Source: Eulemur rufifrons
Lineage: Eukaryota > Chordata > Mammalia > Primates > Lemuridae
Length of the DNA: 64,000 nt
Assembly (NCBI RefSeq): GCF_041146395.1
Contig: NC_090989.1
Location: 278,472,343 to 278,536,342 of the forward strand
Reading direction: 5' to 3'
The notes beneath the pieces were generated by a model. The model did not search any database and was not told the DNA's origin. It saw only the letters and a program-made list of their open reading frames with translations. This document shows, in pieces, positions 34,545-46,035 of this stretch. The position numbers and the translations under genes are program-made. Within the stretch, counting starts at the first letter, position 1. Each line of letters starts with the position of its first letter.

Positions 34545-34600
34545 GGCCTGTTGTTTATTTGGTGAGCATTTACAGAATGTGCCAGGCATGATCCATGAGC
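34545..34600 (-). repeat. L2 3' end fragment
   Basis: TTGTTTATTTGGTGAGCATT then GTGCCAGGCATGATCCATGA. Confidence 0.5.
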
Positions 34601-34934
34601 TTGCAGGAGACACATCCTATCTGCCAGCACAGAGCATCTTGTGCAGAGCCTGGAAAACTTTAGGCCTTGGGTTCCTTCCTATCAGAAGTCAGAGAACATT
34701 TGCCCTCTTGTGAAACTCCTTGTATCCTAGTTCTACCTTTGAACGTCCGTCTAAGCAGTATGGTCCCCCCTCACCCTACTGACTCCCACTTGGTTCAGCC
34801 CAAGGGATCACTGGGGAATTGCTCAAGTCTTTGGCCCGGCTTCAACTGGCCGTGGCTTTTTCCCCACTTGTGGTAACAGCCAAGGGAAGCCTGGCTCTGC
34901 GGCCCACATGGATTGGGATCCCGGAAGGACTTAC

Positions 34935-35751
34935 CCGATGGCTTGTCTGTGGAGGATGGGAGGCTGGTGAGGGTAGGCATGGTGGGCAGAGGGGGTGGCA
35001 GCACCTTCAAGTTCTGGTCACTCTGGATCTCATTCGTGGAGATCTGGTTGATGATGCGATTGTAGGTGGGTGGCTGGTAGACTCGGGGCGGCGTGGCAGG
35101 GGGCGGCTGGGGGACGGGCCTGGCCGCAGGTACCCTCTGGCAGTGCTCCTCGAGCTGCGCGATGATCTCTGATTGGTTGTGGGCCAGCGTGGCCAGGTGC
35201 TGGTACTTGTGCTCCAGGTCCTTGTACTTGCTGGCCAGCTGCAGCATGTCAGCTGTCTGGTTAAGGATCCTGTTCTCCAGCTGGGAGAGTTCCAGCGCGT
35301 TGTCCCGCTTGCGGATGATCTCATGCAGGAGCTGCATGTAGAGCTGTGTGACCCGTGAGTTCATGTTGCGGCTCTCCTTGCGCAGCAGCTTCACCTCACT
35401 CACAATGCCGCCGTCCACCTCCACCAGCTGCTGCAGCGTCTCAATCTGCCGCTTCTGCTTGAGCAGCTCGTTGTTGAGCAGCTCCAGCTCCTGCTTGTGC
35501 ACTCGGTTCTCCAAGAGCACCTCAGGTTCCTTGGAGTTGACGCAGATGGCGCCCGTGACCCGCTGCTGGGGCACGATGAAGGTGTAGGTGCACTTGTCCT
35601 GGGACTCACCTGCCCGCTTGTACCTGTTCAGGTAAATGAACTCTCTTGGCGAGCCCTCCTCAGTGCCCTCAAAACCGTCCTCCTGGCCTGCAGCAGTTCC
35701 CATGGCAGCCAACAGTCCCAGCCACCAGCATGTCACACACAGTGGCCTCAT
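34935..35751 (-). CDS. ANGPTL2: ANGPTL2 coding exon 2 (start codon, signal peptide, coiled coil, linker)
   Basis: First coding exon of angiopoietin-like 2, a secreted glycoprotein of the angiopoietin-like family that acts outside the cell in inflammation, vascular and metabolic signalling (reported receptors: integrin alpha5beta1 and LILRB2). It encodes residues 1-272 plus the first base of Gly273. Seen: a hydrophobic signal peptide (about 1-22, ending in a GTAAGQ context), a charged segment with YLNRYKRAGE at about 40, heptad-rich coiled coil at about 75-205 (oligomerisation), N-glycosylation sequons at N164 (NQT) and N192 (NQS), then a proline-rich linker at about 207-272. The ATG is at 35,751-35,749 with A at -3 and no upstream ATG in this exon. 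The donor is TCGG|GTAAGT at 34,934; the next exon completes the Gly codon (phase 1). My memory of the human protein differs at a few residues near 18-21, 209 and 220, which may reflect species. Confidence 0.97.
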
Positions 35752-35800
35752 GGTCCTTGCAAAATGCTGGTTATTCTTTGTGAATAGAATCTATGAAAGC
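35752..35800 (-). other. ANGPTL2: ANGPTL2 5' UTR part of exon 2
   Basis: Forty-nine bases lie between a good splice acceptor (TTTACTTTCAG at 35,811-35,801) and the ATG. The segment has no ATG, so no upstream reading frame competes with the signal-peptide start. Confidence 0.85.
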
Positions 35801-36269
35801 CTGAAAGTAAACAGAGGGAAGAATCAGTGATGGTCCCCCCACTGCCAGTGCCCTGTGCCATTAGTGATCCCAGCCTTCCCCCCCAGCAAAGCTTTCCAAA
35901 CACGCAGCTTCAGAAGGCCACGTTCACCATCCTGCAGTCAGAGAGGAGGACAGCCATTCTGCAAGCAACAGAAGGAGACAGGCAGCGCCCGAAAAGGGGA
36001 AGGGAAGGGCCCGGGGCATCTGAAGGCAGGACGCCATGGCCCTGCCACTCCTGGAGCCAGCTCCCATGTCCACGGCACTCTTGCTGAGCTCCTGGTGTGG
36101 AGCTCAAGAACAAAATCAGGGAAGCTACGGGCTGTTGTCCAATCTCCCTTCTCCTCCACCTCTGACTCCTCAGACCAATAAGTCTCCCCATTCTACATTC
36201 TCATACCCCATAAGCTTTCCCCTTGTAACACACACCACAGTTGTGATGAATGGCAGTTCTGTTTAATCT

Positions 36270-36390
36270 CTTCTGCCGGACTCTAAGCTCCACGAGGACA
36301 GGTCCTGTGTCTGATTCAACCCTGTTTCCCAGGTTGTTGTACCAAGCAGGGTCTTGGCAAATATTTGTTAAATGAATGAATTGCTAGACA
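36270..36390 (+). repeat. L2 3' end
   Basis: CTCTAAGCTCCACGAGGACA and a terminal AATATTTGTTAAATGAATGA. It lies about 0.5 kb into ANGPTL2 intron 1. Confidence 0.82.
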
Positions 36391-36644
36391 CGGTATGGAA
36401 CGTGTTCAGTTTTTAGTGGACAGTGTCGGTGAAAGGAAGTGTCTGGTCACATGGCTCTAGTCTGTGTGTTAGCTAAGCTACAGAGCCCAAACAGGAACAA
36501 ACAAATGAGCTCTTCTATAATAAATCCAAATATTTGCAATAGCCAGTGGCTGCATGGTCCTGACCACTGCAACGTGATTAAGTCAGAAGGGAGCAGAGCA
36601 CAGACATGTGTCTCTGGATTGTTTTTGTTCTATTCTTGGACCAT

Positions 36645-36950
36645 TCATCCCTTCACCAGATGTCCATTGAACATCTCCGGTGTACCTGGCAGTGTGCTGG
36701 CTGCCGGGGCTGCCGGGGCTGCAGCTACAGACGGGACAGAGCCAGCTCCTGCCCTCACGGGGCTTCCACATCATTACAGCGTTCCCAAGCGCTGTGAAGC
36801 AGGATCACATGCTCAGGGAGGGTATAACAGGGAACTGACCTAATGGAGGGGTCAGGAATGCTTCCCTGAGAAAGTGACCTTTACACTGACCCTTGAGGGA
36901 TGAGGAGGAGTTAGGCAGGCCAAGGAGGGGAGGACATGCACTAGATGCTT
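36645..36950 (-). repeat. L2 LINE fragment
   Basis: Reads TGCTTCCCTGAGAAAGTGAC and GATGAGGAGGAGTTAGGCAG, the inverse of the L2 3' region. It contains a small CTGCCGGGG duplication near 36,700. Confidence 0.75.
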
Positions 36951-37189
36951 CCTCTCGCCCACTCGAGGGCCTTGCACCAGCGGTCCTCCCCCACCTCTTC
37001 TGCGTCGTCACGTTTTTCCTATAGGCACACTGTTATTTCTCTCAACTTAAAACTCTCTGGCCTCACCTCCTCTCCAGCTACTGTTTCATTTCTCTGCTCT
37101 TCTTTTTAGCAAAGTCCTCCAAAGAACTGCATACAATCACTATTTCCAGAAAGTTCCTCTCTTCTGTTCTCTCTTGAGCCTACCCCGTC

Positions 37190-38290
37190 AGGACTTGCCC
37201 CCTCCCCTGCCCTCCACTCCAGGTGCCCTAGATGAGATCACCAGTGGTCTCCATTTGCCAGACCAAAGGGCCAGTTCTTGGTCCTCATTAGTATTTTGCC
37301 TGTCAGCTCTGTGGGGCTTGGTGGCTCCTGAACTACCTTTCCAGAACACCACCCTTTCCTCCGGCCTCCCTGGCTGCTCCTCAGCCTCCTTTGCTGGATC
37401 ATCCTCATATTCCCGTGCTCTTGCTGTCAGACGGCTCAAAGCTCCTTCCTCAGACTCATTTACCTTGGTGGTCTCGTCAGTCTTTGTTTCCTTCAGGCAC
37501 TGTTCACACCTGCATTTATTTCTCCAGCCCAGACCTCTCCCCTGGGCTCTAGACTCATGTCCAGCTGCATCTTTGACCTTTCACTTAGCTATTTACTAGG
37601 TATCTCAACTTACCGAGAAACGAACTCGTGGTTTTCCTCATATCTCCATCCCAACCTATTCATCCCAATTTTTCTGGCAACTCTGTTCTAGTTGCTCAAA
37701 CCAAAAACCTTGAAGTCATCCTGGACTCCTTGGTTTCTTTCATACCCCACATCTAATTTCACTACCAAATTATGATAGCAATATCCTGGAAATATTCCCA
37801 GAATCCTACTGCTTCTCCCCACCTCCCCTGCCACCACCTGGCCCATCTCACCTACACCTCTCACCTGGCCAGTTGCAGGTGTCTCCTAACTGGTCTCACT
37901 CCCCTGCCCTTGTCCACCCTACAGTCTGCCCTCAACCCACCAGCCAGAGTGATCCTTTTAAAAAAGTTAGATCAGGTCACTCTTCTACTCAGGACCCTGC
38001 AAGGGTCCCCAGCTTGGAGAAAAAGCTAATGAGTCTCCAAGGCCATCCATGATCTGGCCCCTGCTCTCTCGCTGATCTCCTCCCTCACCCCTCTCCCCCA
38101 GCCACCCCTCCAGCCACACTGCCTCCTGGACGTTCCTCACTCAGGGCCCGTGCACCTGCTGTTCCCTGTCCAGATACTCTCGCTGCTGTCTTCACTGCTC
38201 ACCCCCTTGCTCCTTTCAGGTCTTGCTGAAATGTCACCTTCTCAGTGAGACCCTCCCTGCTTATTTAAGATCGGGACCTCACCCCCCCGC
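37190..38290 (+). mobile_element. L2 LINE, about 1.1 kb
   Basis: The longest L2 in the window: CCAGACCTCTCCCCTGGGCT, GTCATCCTGGACTCCTTGGT, AGAGTGATCCTTTTAAAAAA, GGCCATCCATGATCTGGCCC and TCAGGTCTTGCTGAAATGTC in family order. This covers the end of the reverse-transcriptase region to near the 3' UTR. Frames are broken. Confidence 0.82.
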
Positions 38291-38380
38291 CCCCCCACCC
38301 CCAGAGTCCTCATCACCATCAGATGCTGTCTCCCTGCTTAGCACGCGGCCTGGAGTACATCGGAGCTGGGGGTGGGGGGG
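38282..38380. repeat. C-rich and G-rich tracts in inverted orientation
   Basis: A C-rich run (38,282-38,302) is followed 60 bp later by TGGGGGTGGGGGG, its near-exact inverse. Potential quadruplex, i-motif or hairpin. Confidence 0.85.
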
Positions 38381-38454
38381 AGTGCTGGGAAGAGGGATGT
38401 GAGGGCAGGGAGCCGTGGACAAGTGACTGCCCGAGGGAGGAGGGGCCACACCAC

Positions 38455-38685
38455 GTTGTATTTATTAGTAACACCCACAACATCTGTTTACTGAGCACCT
38501 ACCCTGTGGTGAAGATTTTGTAAATGTTTTCTGCTTTCTTGTATTTAAGGTAGTTGCTGCTGTTATTTATACTTTACAGATGAGGAAACTGAGACTCTGG
38601 GAGGCTCAGTGATTTGCCCAAGATCACAAAGCTAGAAGGTGGCAAAACCAGGGCTCCACCCTGGTCTGATGAACTTGAACCTTAA
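38455..38685 (-). repeat. MIR SINE
   Basis: TTTACAGATGAGGAAACTGA and CAAAGCTAGAAGGTGGCAAA. Confidence 0.88.
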
Positions 38686-39588
38686 AACTCTTAATTACCA
38701 CACAGAAATGTATTTAATCTGGTTTTTAGTAGTAAAAAGGTGTTAGCATCACCACTTTCTGCTTTCACATTAAGCTGTGTTAAAATAACAACCGTGACAC
38801 AAGACCTAAAGGTTTTGTCCTCCCTGGACCCCTTTGGTCGCTTCTCCAGTGAGCACCCTGGGTCCAGGCTCCACCTTGTGCCAGCCAGTGGGCAGCTACA
38901 AAACAGACCCTGTGCTCCCAGGGGGCACGCTGAGCTGTTTTCCACTTAAGTGACAAAGCCCAAGCCCGGTTCCACTGGGCAGCTCAGGCCTTTCTGGCCA
39001 GGGAGAGAAAGGTGTTGAGAACTTCTGGTTTGGGTTCTGCTAGGAGGTAGGGCTGCAGTGATGTCAGTGGAAACCCGGCTGAGTTTGGAAGTGTTTGCCT
39101 GGTTTCCAACGGTGCTTTGGCAGCTCTGGCGCTGGTAGCCACGCCTGCCCCAGAACAATGGGAAAAACCTGCCCCTCCCCCCACCCTTCTGAGCTAGGGC
39201 CGGCCTGCTGGGCCACTGCCTTCCACTGCTTACCTGTAGCAGCTGATGACAAATACCTTTCTGTGCTGGGGTGGGCGTTGGCCTCAGCCATGGCCAAGAA
39301 ACTGCCAGAGGCCCAGGGAGGCAACCTGGTTCCAGGAAAGGGTTGGTTTCCAAACCTTCCCAGGCATCCAGACCCGAGAGGGCTGCGCTATTTATCACTG
39401 CGTTCTGTCCCCTCCCAAGTGTGGGCTCTCACAGCTCCCCAAGCAAAGCTCTTGCCATTGGACTTGAGATCTCGAAGGCTGAGCCTCTTCGGTGAAATGG
39501 AGTGATCCAACCCACTTTGCACTCTAGGTAAGCAACATGAAAGCACTTCAGAAACTAGAGATTGGAATAATGTGATATCGGTAGGATA
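38686..39588. other. No gene seen
   Basis: Overlapping frames of up to 150 codons on both strands at 38,946-39,505 lack any recognisable product or splice context. Confidence 0.45.
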
Positions 39589-39608
39589 ACAACAACAACA
39601 ACAACAAA
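39589..39608. repeat. (CAA)n microsatellite
   Basis: About seven CAA units. Confidence 0.95.
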
Positions 39609-39609
39609 A

Positions 39610-39900
39610 TGGTAACAATACAAACTAACAGTAAGGAGTGCTAAGTTTGGGCCAGGCATTGAGTTAAGCACTGTACCATCTCTTTGACTAACACACAGGG
39701 TTTCGGGTTTCAGGGTCCTTTGCATACACATTGTCTCATTTAATCACTCCAACATTCAGAACTAGTTATTAGTATGTTGCCTATTTTGAGAGTAAGGAAA
39801 CTCAGAAAAGTGTGGGGTAACTGACTTGAGGTCACATTGCTAGGGGTGGGACCTCTTGAAACTGTATGCTTAATTCTGGTTCCCACTGTTCTGTCTCCAT
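39610..39900 (-). repeat. MIR SINE
   Basis: GGGCCAGGCATTGAGTTAAG, CATTGTCTCATTTAATCACT, then TAAGGAAACTCAGAAAAGTG. Confidence 0.8.
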
Positions 39901-39954
39901 GGGGCCTGGGCTTAGTGGGGTGACTCGGAGCTGATTAGTTACAGGAAAGCAAGG

Positions 39955-40135
39955 GCAGTGTGCTGGGTGCCTGACATGCACTGTCCCAGGTAATCCAGTG
40001 GGGTTGTTGTTCCCTCCATTTTATCAATGGAGACATTGAAACCCAGACAGGCTAAGTGACTTGCCCAGGAACACACGGCAGATGAGAACTCGGGTCAGCC
40101 CGATACCAAGGGCCACACTCTTTGCACCGTGCTCA
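39955..40135 (-). repeat. MIR SINE
   Basis: CTCCATTTTATCAATGGAGA and GACTTGCCCAGGAACACACG. Confidence 0.82.
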
Positions 40136-40834
40136 ACCTTGGAGTCATTTATTTTCCTTAAAGATTCCAACCCTGATTTCCCCCTCCCCGCTCTAGCGTT
40201 TTGCTAGTTTGGCACTTCTTAATGGGCAGTAATGCGTTTGTTTACTTTTTGCTCTCTTGGTATTTATTCAACTAATTGCATCCCAAGAGAAATAACTCCC
40301 CCAAGCATTCCCGGCCATCTTAGGCCTGGAGAAGAACTCAGTTCCAATCAAAGTGATGCTCCTCAGTTTCTTCCTGTGACCAACAAAGAAAAGCAAGTCC
40401 AACTGTTTCCTTTGGCTTCAAAATTAAAATCAAAACGATTCTTAAAATTGCTTTTCCACATTGTATTGTGAGGAGTTTCCATTATGCACGGGCTTTTCCT
40501 CCCCACGGTGAGGCTGGTGTGACTGCGCCATGTGACAGCCTTTGAACACGGGGAGGCAGCCTCTCCAGGGCTTGAGCTTGGGTCCCACCCAGCCTCCAGT
40601 GGGCTGCATCTGAGTGTCCCTACTTGGCCTGGTGTGGTGGGGCCACACACTGTGTGTCCACATCCCTCTCACCACCACAGAGCTGCAGCCCAGGCAAGGG
40701 GCCACTTTGTGGGAAGAATCATCATTTTTATAAGACGGAGCTGTGTGTCCTGCCCTGTGGCAGAAGCTGCTGGCTGGGGGTATTCTTTTTGAGTCCTCAC
40801 TCCAAAGGTCAGGAATGAGTAAAGTTCAAATAAT
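40136..40834. other. No gene seen
   Basis: Unrecognised intron 1 sequence. Confidence 0.45.
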
Positions 40835-41185
40835 AAAAATAATAACTACAGCCAATTATCACTATGGCTGAAACACTTTACGTACATCATTTCACTTAAT
40901 CCTCCCAACAGCCCTGGGAGGGAGGCCCTGTTATTTCAGGGCCAAGGTGGCCCCAGTTGTGTACTGTGCAACTCTAGGCACAACTCACATTCATAGTCTT
41001 TGTAGCTGTGTATATTACAGCAGTTTTCTAATTCCCACAAAAATGGTTTTAAGGCTAACAGCAGGGCTGACCATTATCCCCGCTTGCATGAGGAAACTAT
41101 TGAGAGTTGTAGACCATGAGTCATTTGTCCAAATCATCAAATTATTAAGTAGTGGAGCCAATAACAGAATCCCAAAATATACCTT
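40835..41185 (-). repeat. MIR SINE split by about 120 bp
   Basis: The first part (TCATTTCACTTAATCCTCCC) ends near 40,945. The second part (CATGAGGAAACTATTGAGAG) resumes near 41,065. The intervening sequence is not MIR. Confidence 0.65.
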
Positions 41186-42039
41186 ACTGTGAATGTATAG
41201 AAACCAAAGTGCCAAAGTGACAGGAAATCCGGAAGAGATTGTTCTCTGATGCCCCAGGCAGAAGGAAGACAGGAGAGCCGTGGCAATCCCCAGGACTGCA
41301 GACCCCAAGGAAACCTCCATGTTAAATCTGGCTCTCAGGAGTTGTTTCATCATCAGTCCAGACTCCAGTCCTGCCTGGAGGACTCAGAACCCTGCCACCC
41401 CCAGCCAATACTGTCTGTGATCACAGATGAAGGCTGAGCACAAGTCCAGGCCAGAGGAGGCATCCCAGCACCGCAGGAGCCCTGAGAAGTGGGCCTCTGC
41501 CGAGGCAGTGAGGGAATCTGGAACTGCTGCTGGCCCCTGACGTCGGGGTTCTGGGAAGCTAGAAACTTGAGCTGTGCTTGAGTGAGTCTGATGGACCTGA
41601 GCATGAATCAAGATTGTTAAACGAACATCAGGACAGAAAAGAGACAGATGAAAACATCAAAGTTAACCAGCAGTTCCTACTAAAGCTGTTGAAATGTATA
41701 GTGTGCTGGTGGAGTGACAGCCAAACTGACGTGTAACCCAGGATGTGGGAGGGATCCAGATGAAGGAAAAGTCCAGAAGAAAAGGCCCCAGAGGGCCCAG
41801 CTGACCACATGACAAACAGTGTTAATAATAATGGCTGCGTTGTTTGCTGTGAACTTGTGTGCCCAACTACACTCTATCTCACTGGCTCAGGCAGCCTTCT
41901 AAGTAGGGGGCTATACATCCTGGTTGGCCCCAGTTGAAGTCTTTTGTCTTATGTAGTTATTAATAGCACCCTCTTTTCACTCTCAAAAGTATCCTGGTTG
42001 AGCAACAAATTATGTGGTCCCCTTACCTAGGAGAAAGTT
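41186..42039. other. No gene seen
   Basis: Unrecognised intron 1 sequence. Confidence 0.45.
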
Positions 42040-42150
42040 ATCATCTGCGTTTGGCGGTAGAAGAAACCCAGGTCCAGAAAGGTTAGGCCGCTTGCTCAGG
42101 GTCACTTGGAGTAAAGATCAGGACTGGGATTTAGCTGTCAACTGCCAGCT
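42040..42150 (-). repeat. MIR fragment
   Basis: GGTCCAGAAAGGTTAGGCCG and GCTCAGGGTCACTTGGAGTA. Confidence 0.65.
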
Positions 42151-43284
42151 CCATACCTCACTTCCATCAAGGTTCTTTCTAGCCAATATGAGCAGAAGGT
42201 GCTTACTTGTTTAACAGCCAGGATGCAGATGACTTCCTGCCCACTGTTGACTGAATAGGTAGACGTGGCTTTCAGGTCAGCACAAGGGTGAGTTTTGTTG
42301 GATGTTAGAAAGAGCTTCTTGATCATGCAAGTGGTGAGACCCCAAAATGGGCACCTAGGATGAGCAGTGGCATCCTCACCTTAGAAAACCTGGAGAAAGG
42401 ACTGTGCATCGTTTGTCCTGGTTGATTCAGCACCAGCTTGGAGGCCAGGGAGGGAATATCCAGGTCTCCAGCTGCCATCCCCTCCCAGCCTAGTCTCCTG
42501 TGAGTCATTCCCCACCAGAAGGCACCCAGGTAGTCTAGAGCCAATTCCCAAACCCTGCCGGTCAGCTCTTTGAAGACCTTTGAATGAGCCATTAATCCAT
42601 CCACCCAGCCTTCCCTCACCCATCCAGCCAGCCATCGTGTAGTGCTACAACCTGGTCATGGGTGATGGGAACACAGGCATGAACCAGAGAAGCTGATAGT
42701 CTAGGATCAGACAGATTTGCTGGAGGAGTGACGTTGGGGGGTTGAATCTGCCTAATGCCCTGGGCTCTTGTGCTCCTGCCATGGGGGAGTTGGCTCCAGG
42801 AAAGGGCTGAGTTCATGGAGGAGGTGGGCTGTGGTCACACCGTGAGATCACTGGGCAAGGAGGGATGTGGTTAGGCAGTGGGGAGGGGTTGCCTTTGCCA
42901 CGGGGGACAAGGATACTGCTGCTACTTTTGCACAGTGCATTATTTGGGAACCATTTTGAGATTCCCCCAGTCTGTACACTGAGCCCTCCTGTGCCAGGAG
43001 CCTCGGCCAACAGAGCAGAGGCGGGGGAAGAGTCTGCAGAAGCCATTTCAGAGTCCAGCTTCTGAGTTGGCTGCTGCATTTCCGGCAGCGCCTAGTATGC
43101 TCTAGAGCCCTGGAACTGGGGAAGCCTCGGACAAGGAGGAGAAATTGGGCTGGGTGAATAGCACTGCCCTAGAATGGCTTTCTGGGAAATCCAGGCTGTG
43201 CCTAGAGCTGCTCTTCTAGGCCAGGCTGAGCAGTTAGCACCAGGGCCACCCTGGCTTGTTTGGATGCACTTGTCCCTGAGCACT
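42151..43284. other. No gene seen; short L2 piece
   Basis: A probable inverse L2 stretch at 42,590-42,700 (ACACAGGCATGAACCAGAGA) lies within unrecognised sequence. Confidence 0.45.
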
Positions 43285-43470
43285 GAAACAAGCCCTTTTT
43301 GTGCCTACCTTGTTGATCCCAACAACTCTGTGAGGCGGGGCCTATGATTATCCCCATTTCACAGATGAGCAAACAGAGGTTAGGAATGAAGTCACAGAGC
43401 TGCCAAGTGGTGAAGCTGAGCTAGGAATCAGATATGTCTACTCCAGAGCCAGGTTTCTTACCCACACAAT
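43285..43470 (-). repeat. MIR SINE
   Basis: TATCCCCATTTCACAGATGA followed by AAACAGAGGTTAGG. Confidence 0.88.
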
Positions 43471-43484
43471 CCTCACTGGCCTCC

Positions 43485-43870
43485 TTGCCTTTGGGTGCTG
43501 TCTCCCCTGCAGTCCACACTGCACACAGCTCCAGGGCTAACACATCCGATCATGTCAGTGTCCTGCTTAAAAACAGAGCCTGCGTGGTCAAGCCTCCCTG
43601 CGTTTGCATGCGCTGTGCTTTTTGTCTCAAGCACCTTCCCCCACTGTCCTGCCCGATGTGTGCCTGTCTTCCTTTCTAAGTTGGCCTAACTGTGAAGCCA
43701 CTTGCAGAGAGGTCCCCCCTCCTGGCTCTCAAGAGCAGCTGTGGCCACCTCCATTCCAGCACCCGAGACTCAGATTGTACTCATCTGATTGTCTACTCCA
43801 GACCATAGCTTTCTAGAAGCAGGGTGAGGGCAGATTCCCCCTCTGAATGCCCAGTATGCAGGATGGCACC
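43485..43870 (+). repeat. L2 LINE fragment
   Basis: ACATCCGATCATGTCAGTGT ... CCTGCTTAAAAACAGAGCCT, then a 3' part with CAGTATGCAGGATGGCACCT. Confidence 0.65.
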
Positions 43871-43892
43871 TGGCTTACTAAACAGGGATTCA

Positions 43893-44070
43893 AGAATTTC
43901 ATTCATTCAACATATTTCCCAAACATTTCCCCTGTGCCAGCCACTGTGCCAGGGGCTGGAAATAGAGCGGAACAAGGTAGGCTGGTCCTTGCCCTCAAGG
44001 GGCACACAGTAGGCAAGAGGGAGAACAGGCACTTGTAACACAGGTAATGATCAGTGCCCTGGTGGGGTAC
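43893..44070 (-). repeat. L2 LINE fragment
   Basis: TTCATTCATTCAACATATTT, CACTGTGCCAGGGGCTGGAA and CTTGCCCTCAAGGGGCACAC. Confidence 0.8.
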
Positions 44071-44187
44071 CTTGTGGGGCTGTGGGGGAAGCTGATCCAG
44101 CCTCAGAAGAGAACGCTGGCTGGACAACAGAGCAGGGCATGGTGTGGCACCCTGCCCTGTTTGCTTGAGAGCCTGGGTCTGAGGCTT

Positions 44188-44305
44188 GCTTCATTCATTC
44201 ACTCATTCATTCATTCCCCAGATCTCTGCCTGGCCCTGAGTGGATATTGGGGGTTCGGCAGTAACTAAGACAGACACAAGCCTTCCCTCATGGAGGCTGG
44301 ACAGG
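44188..44305 (-). repeat. L2 3' end with (ATTC)n
   Basis: CATTCATTCACTCATTCATT expansion at the L2 end, then CCTGGCCCTGAGTGGATATT. Confidence 0.75.
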
Positions 44306-44929
44306 GACCATCTCGGGCAGGGCTTTGGGCATTTCTGGGGCTGGGCAGGTCCTCAGGCATCACTTGGAGATAAGAACAGAGTTCACTCTGGGCTTTTCTG
44401 CCAGGGTCTTGGGCTTGCCTGTGTGGAGGACTAGGCAGCATGAGGGGGTGAAGGGGGTGCGGCTCTGAGGCTGCTGGCCCCAAGACAGGCTGATTTCACC
44501 GGAGAATAGACCTGACACAATAGCTCGATTGTGAGAGGCCTGGCTCCCCCACCCAACATTTTAACATTCCTGTGATCAGAATGTGTCTCAGGATCGATGT
44601 GTCCGTGTAACGGGCCAGCGCAATGTTTTAAACCCCCCAAAGCTGTTATTAAGTCAGTCACACGGCTTCCAGTCCATATGAGGGAACACAGTTTTGTCAT
44701 AGAAACTGCCCCCAGAATGAGGTTTCTGACGTGACCTATCTGTCACCACAAACTCCACACTGCCTGTGGCTGAATAACCCTTCTATTTAGGGTGTTCTAT
44801 ATAAATTCATAGACAAGAAACACTATTCAATGAATCGATTCTTTCTTGAGATTTCCACAGTGTGGTTGTCCAGGGTGGCAGCAGACCAGGGCAGCATGGG
44901 CACAGACCAGGGTAGAATGGGCACAAGGG
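44306..44929. other. No gene seen; small tandem repeat
   Basis: An imperfect tandem of about 21 bp (CAGACCAGGGCAGCATGGGC / CAGACCAGGGTAGAATGGGC) lies at 44,881-44,924. Confidence 0.6.
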
Positions 44930-45085
44930 TTTGAATCCTTGCTTTTTGGCCCACTAGAAGAAAGGCCTTGGGAGGTGCTGCACCCCTGAAGCTCCGTTTC
45001 CAAGTTCTGTAAAATGGGGACACCACCACCCATCTTGAGGACTCTCTTAGCTCCACCTGCCTCCCCTTTATCACTCGCATGGAGC
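44930..45085 (+). repeat. MIR SINE
   Basis: CAAGTTCTGTAAAATGGGGA preceded by GGTTTGAATCCTTGCTTTTT. Confidence 0.7.
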
Positions 45086-45504
45086 TGTGCGTCTGTGTGA
45101 TTATTTGCCGCCTGCCTAGTCCCGCTGGGCTGCGGGCTCTGGGAGCAAAGCACCTCCCCCATCTGCCTGCCGTTAGCCGAGACCATTCCAGATCAAATGG
45201 GCTGTGATTCAGAGAGAGGCGGGGTGCTGAGCGTACCTGCCGTGGGCAGGACTACTGTTACATTTGTTTTATAGCAGTGACCAGCTGCCACCTCCCTGAT
45301 GTTTTCTCAGGAATTGCTCAAATGTGGCCCAGGTTAGATGAAGAGGACCTGAGCTCTGCTTCTGCAGCCCTAAGGGAACCTCCAAGTAGGGTTGTAAAAA
45401 ATGCATAAATGGTATCTCAGTCACATGGACGAATGCTTCCCCCAGGCCCTGCCCCGCTGAGCTGGTGCCAGAGTCCCCTGGTGCTGGTGTGGGGAGGCAC
45501 CCGG

Positions 45505-45665
45505 GCACATGGATGTTTGAAGTCAGCCAGCCTGGCTTGGACTCCCGGGCCCACTTCCCACTGGCCGTGTTTCCCCAAGGCACCGTGTGTGGCTATGCTG
45601 AGGCTCCTCTGTAAGGGTCGCAATAATGCCGCCTCTGCCTCCAAGGGGGGCTTCCATGGAGAGCA
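45505..45665 (+). repeat. MIR SINE (diverged)
   Basis: AGCCAGCCTGGCTTGGACTC and CTCTGTAAGGGTCGCAATAA. Confidence 0.55.
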
Positions 45666-45844
45666 CATGATGCATTGAAATCGGGCAAGCACCTGGTTTC
45701 AGAGGGCTTGGTGCAGCATTCTATGGGACAGCAACTAAAGCAGACTTGGCTGCAGGGAGCACTGGGCAGGGACCCGGTGACAGAGTCAAGATAAGAGAAA
45801 TCGAGACACATTGAACAAGGCAGTGGAGTGAGGTGGAGGAAGGC

Positions 45845-46035
45845 AGGGGCTTTGGGGCTAGGCAGACTGGGTTCACTTAACTGTGTGACCTTGGAGAAAT
45901 TAACCTCTTGAGCCTTAGTTTTCCCATCTGTAAAATGGGATGCTAAAACTAGACCTTACCTCCCAGAGTTGTGGTAAGGATGGAATGAGATAATATATGT
46001 GCCTCACCTAGCCCAGTGGGTATTTCATACATCAC
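45845..46035 (+). repeat. MIR SINE
   Basis: GAGCCTTAGTTTTCCCATCT followed by GTAAAATGGGATGC. Confidence 0.88.

Noticed and set aside
35007..35609. Several frames on both strands over ANGPTL2 exon 2 (for example Arg/Ser-rich ones)
   Set aside because: Shadow frames of the real coding exon.
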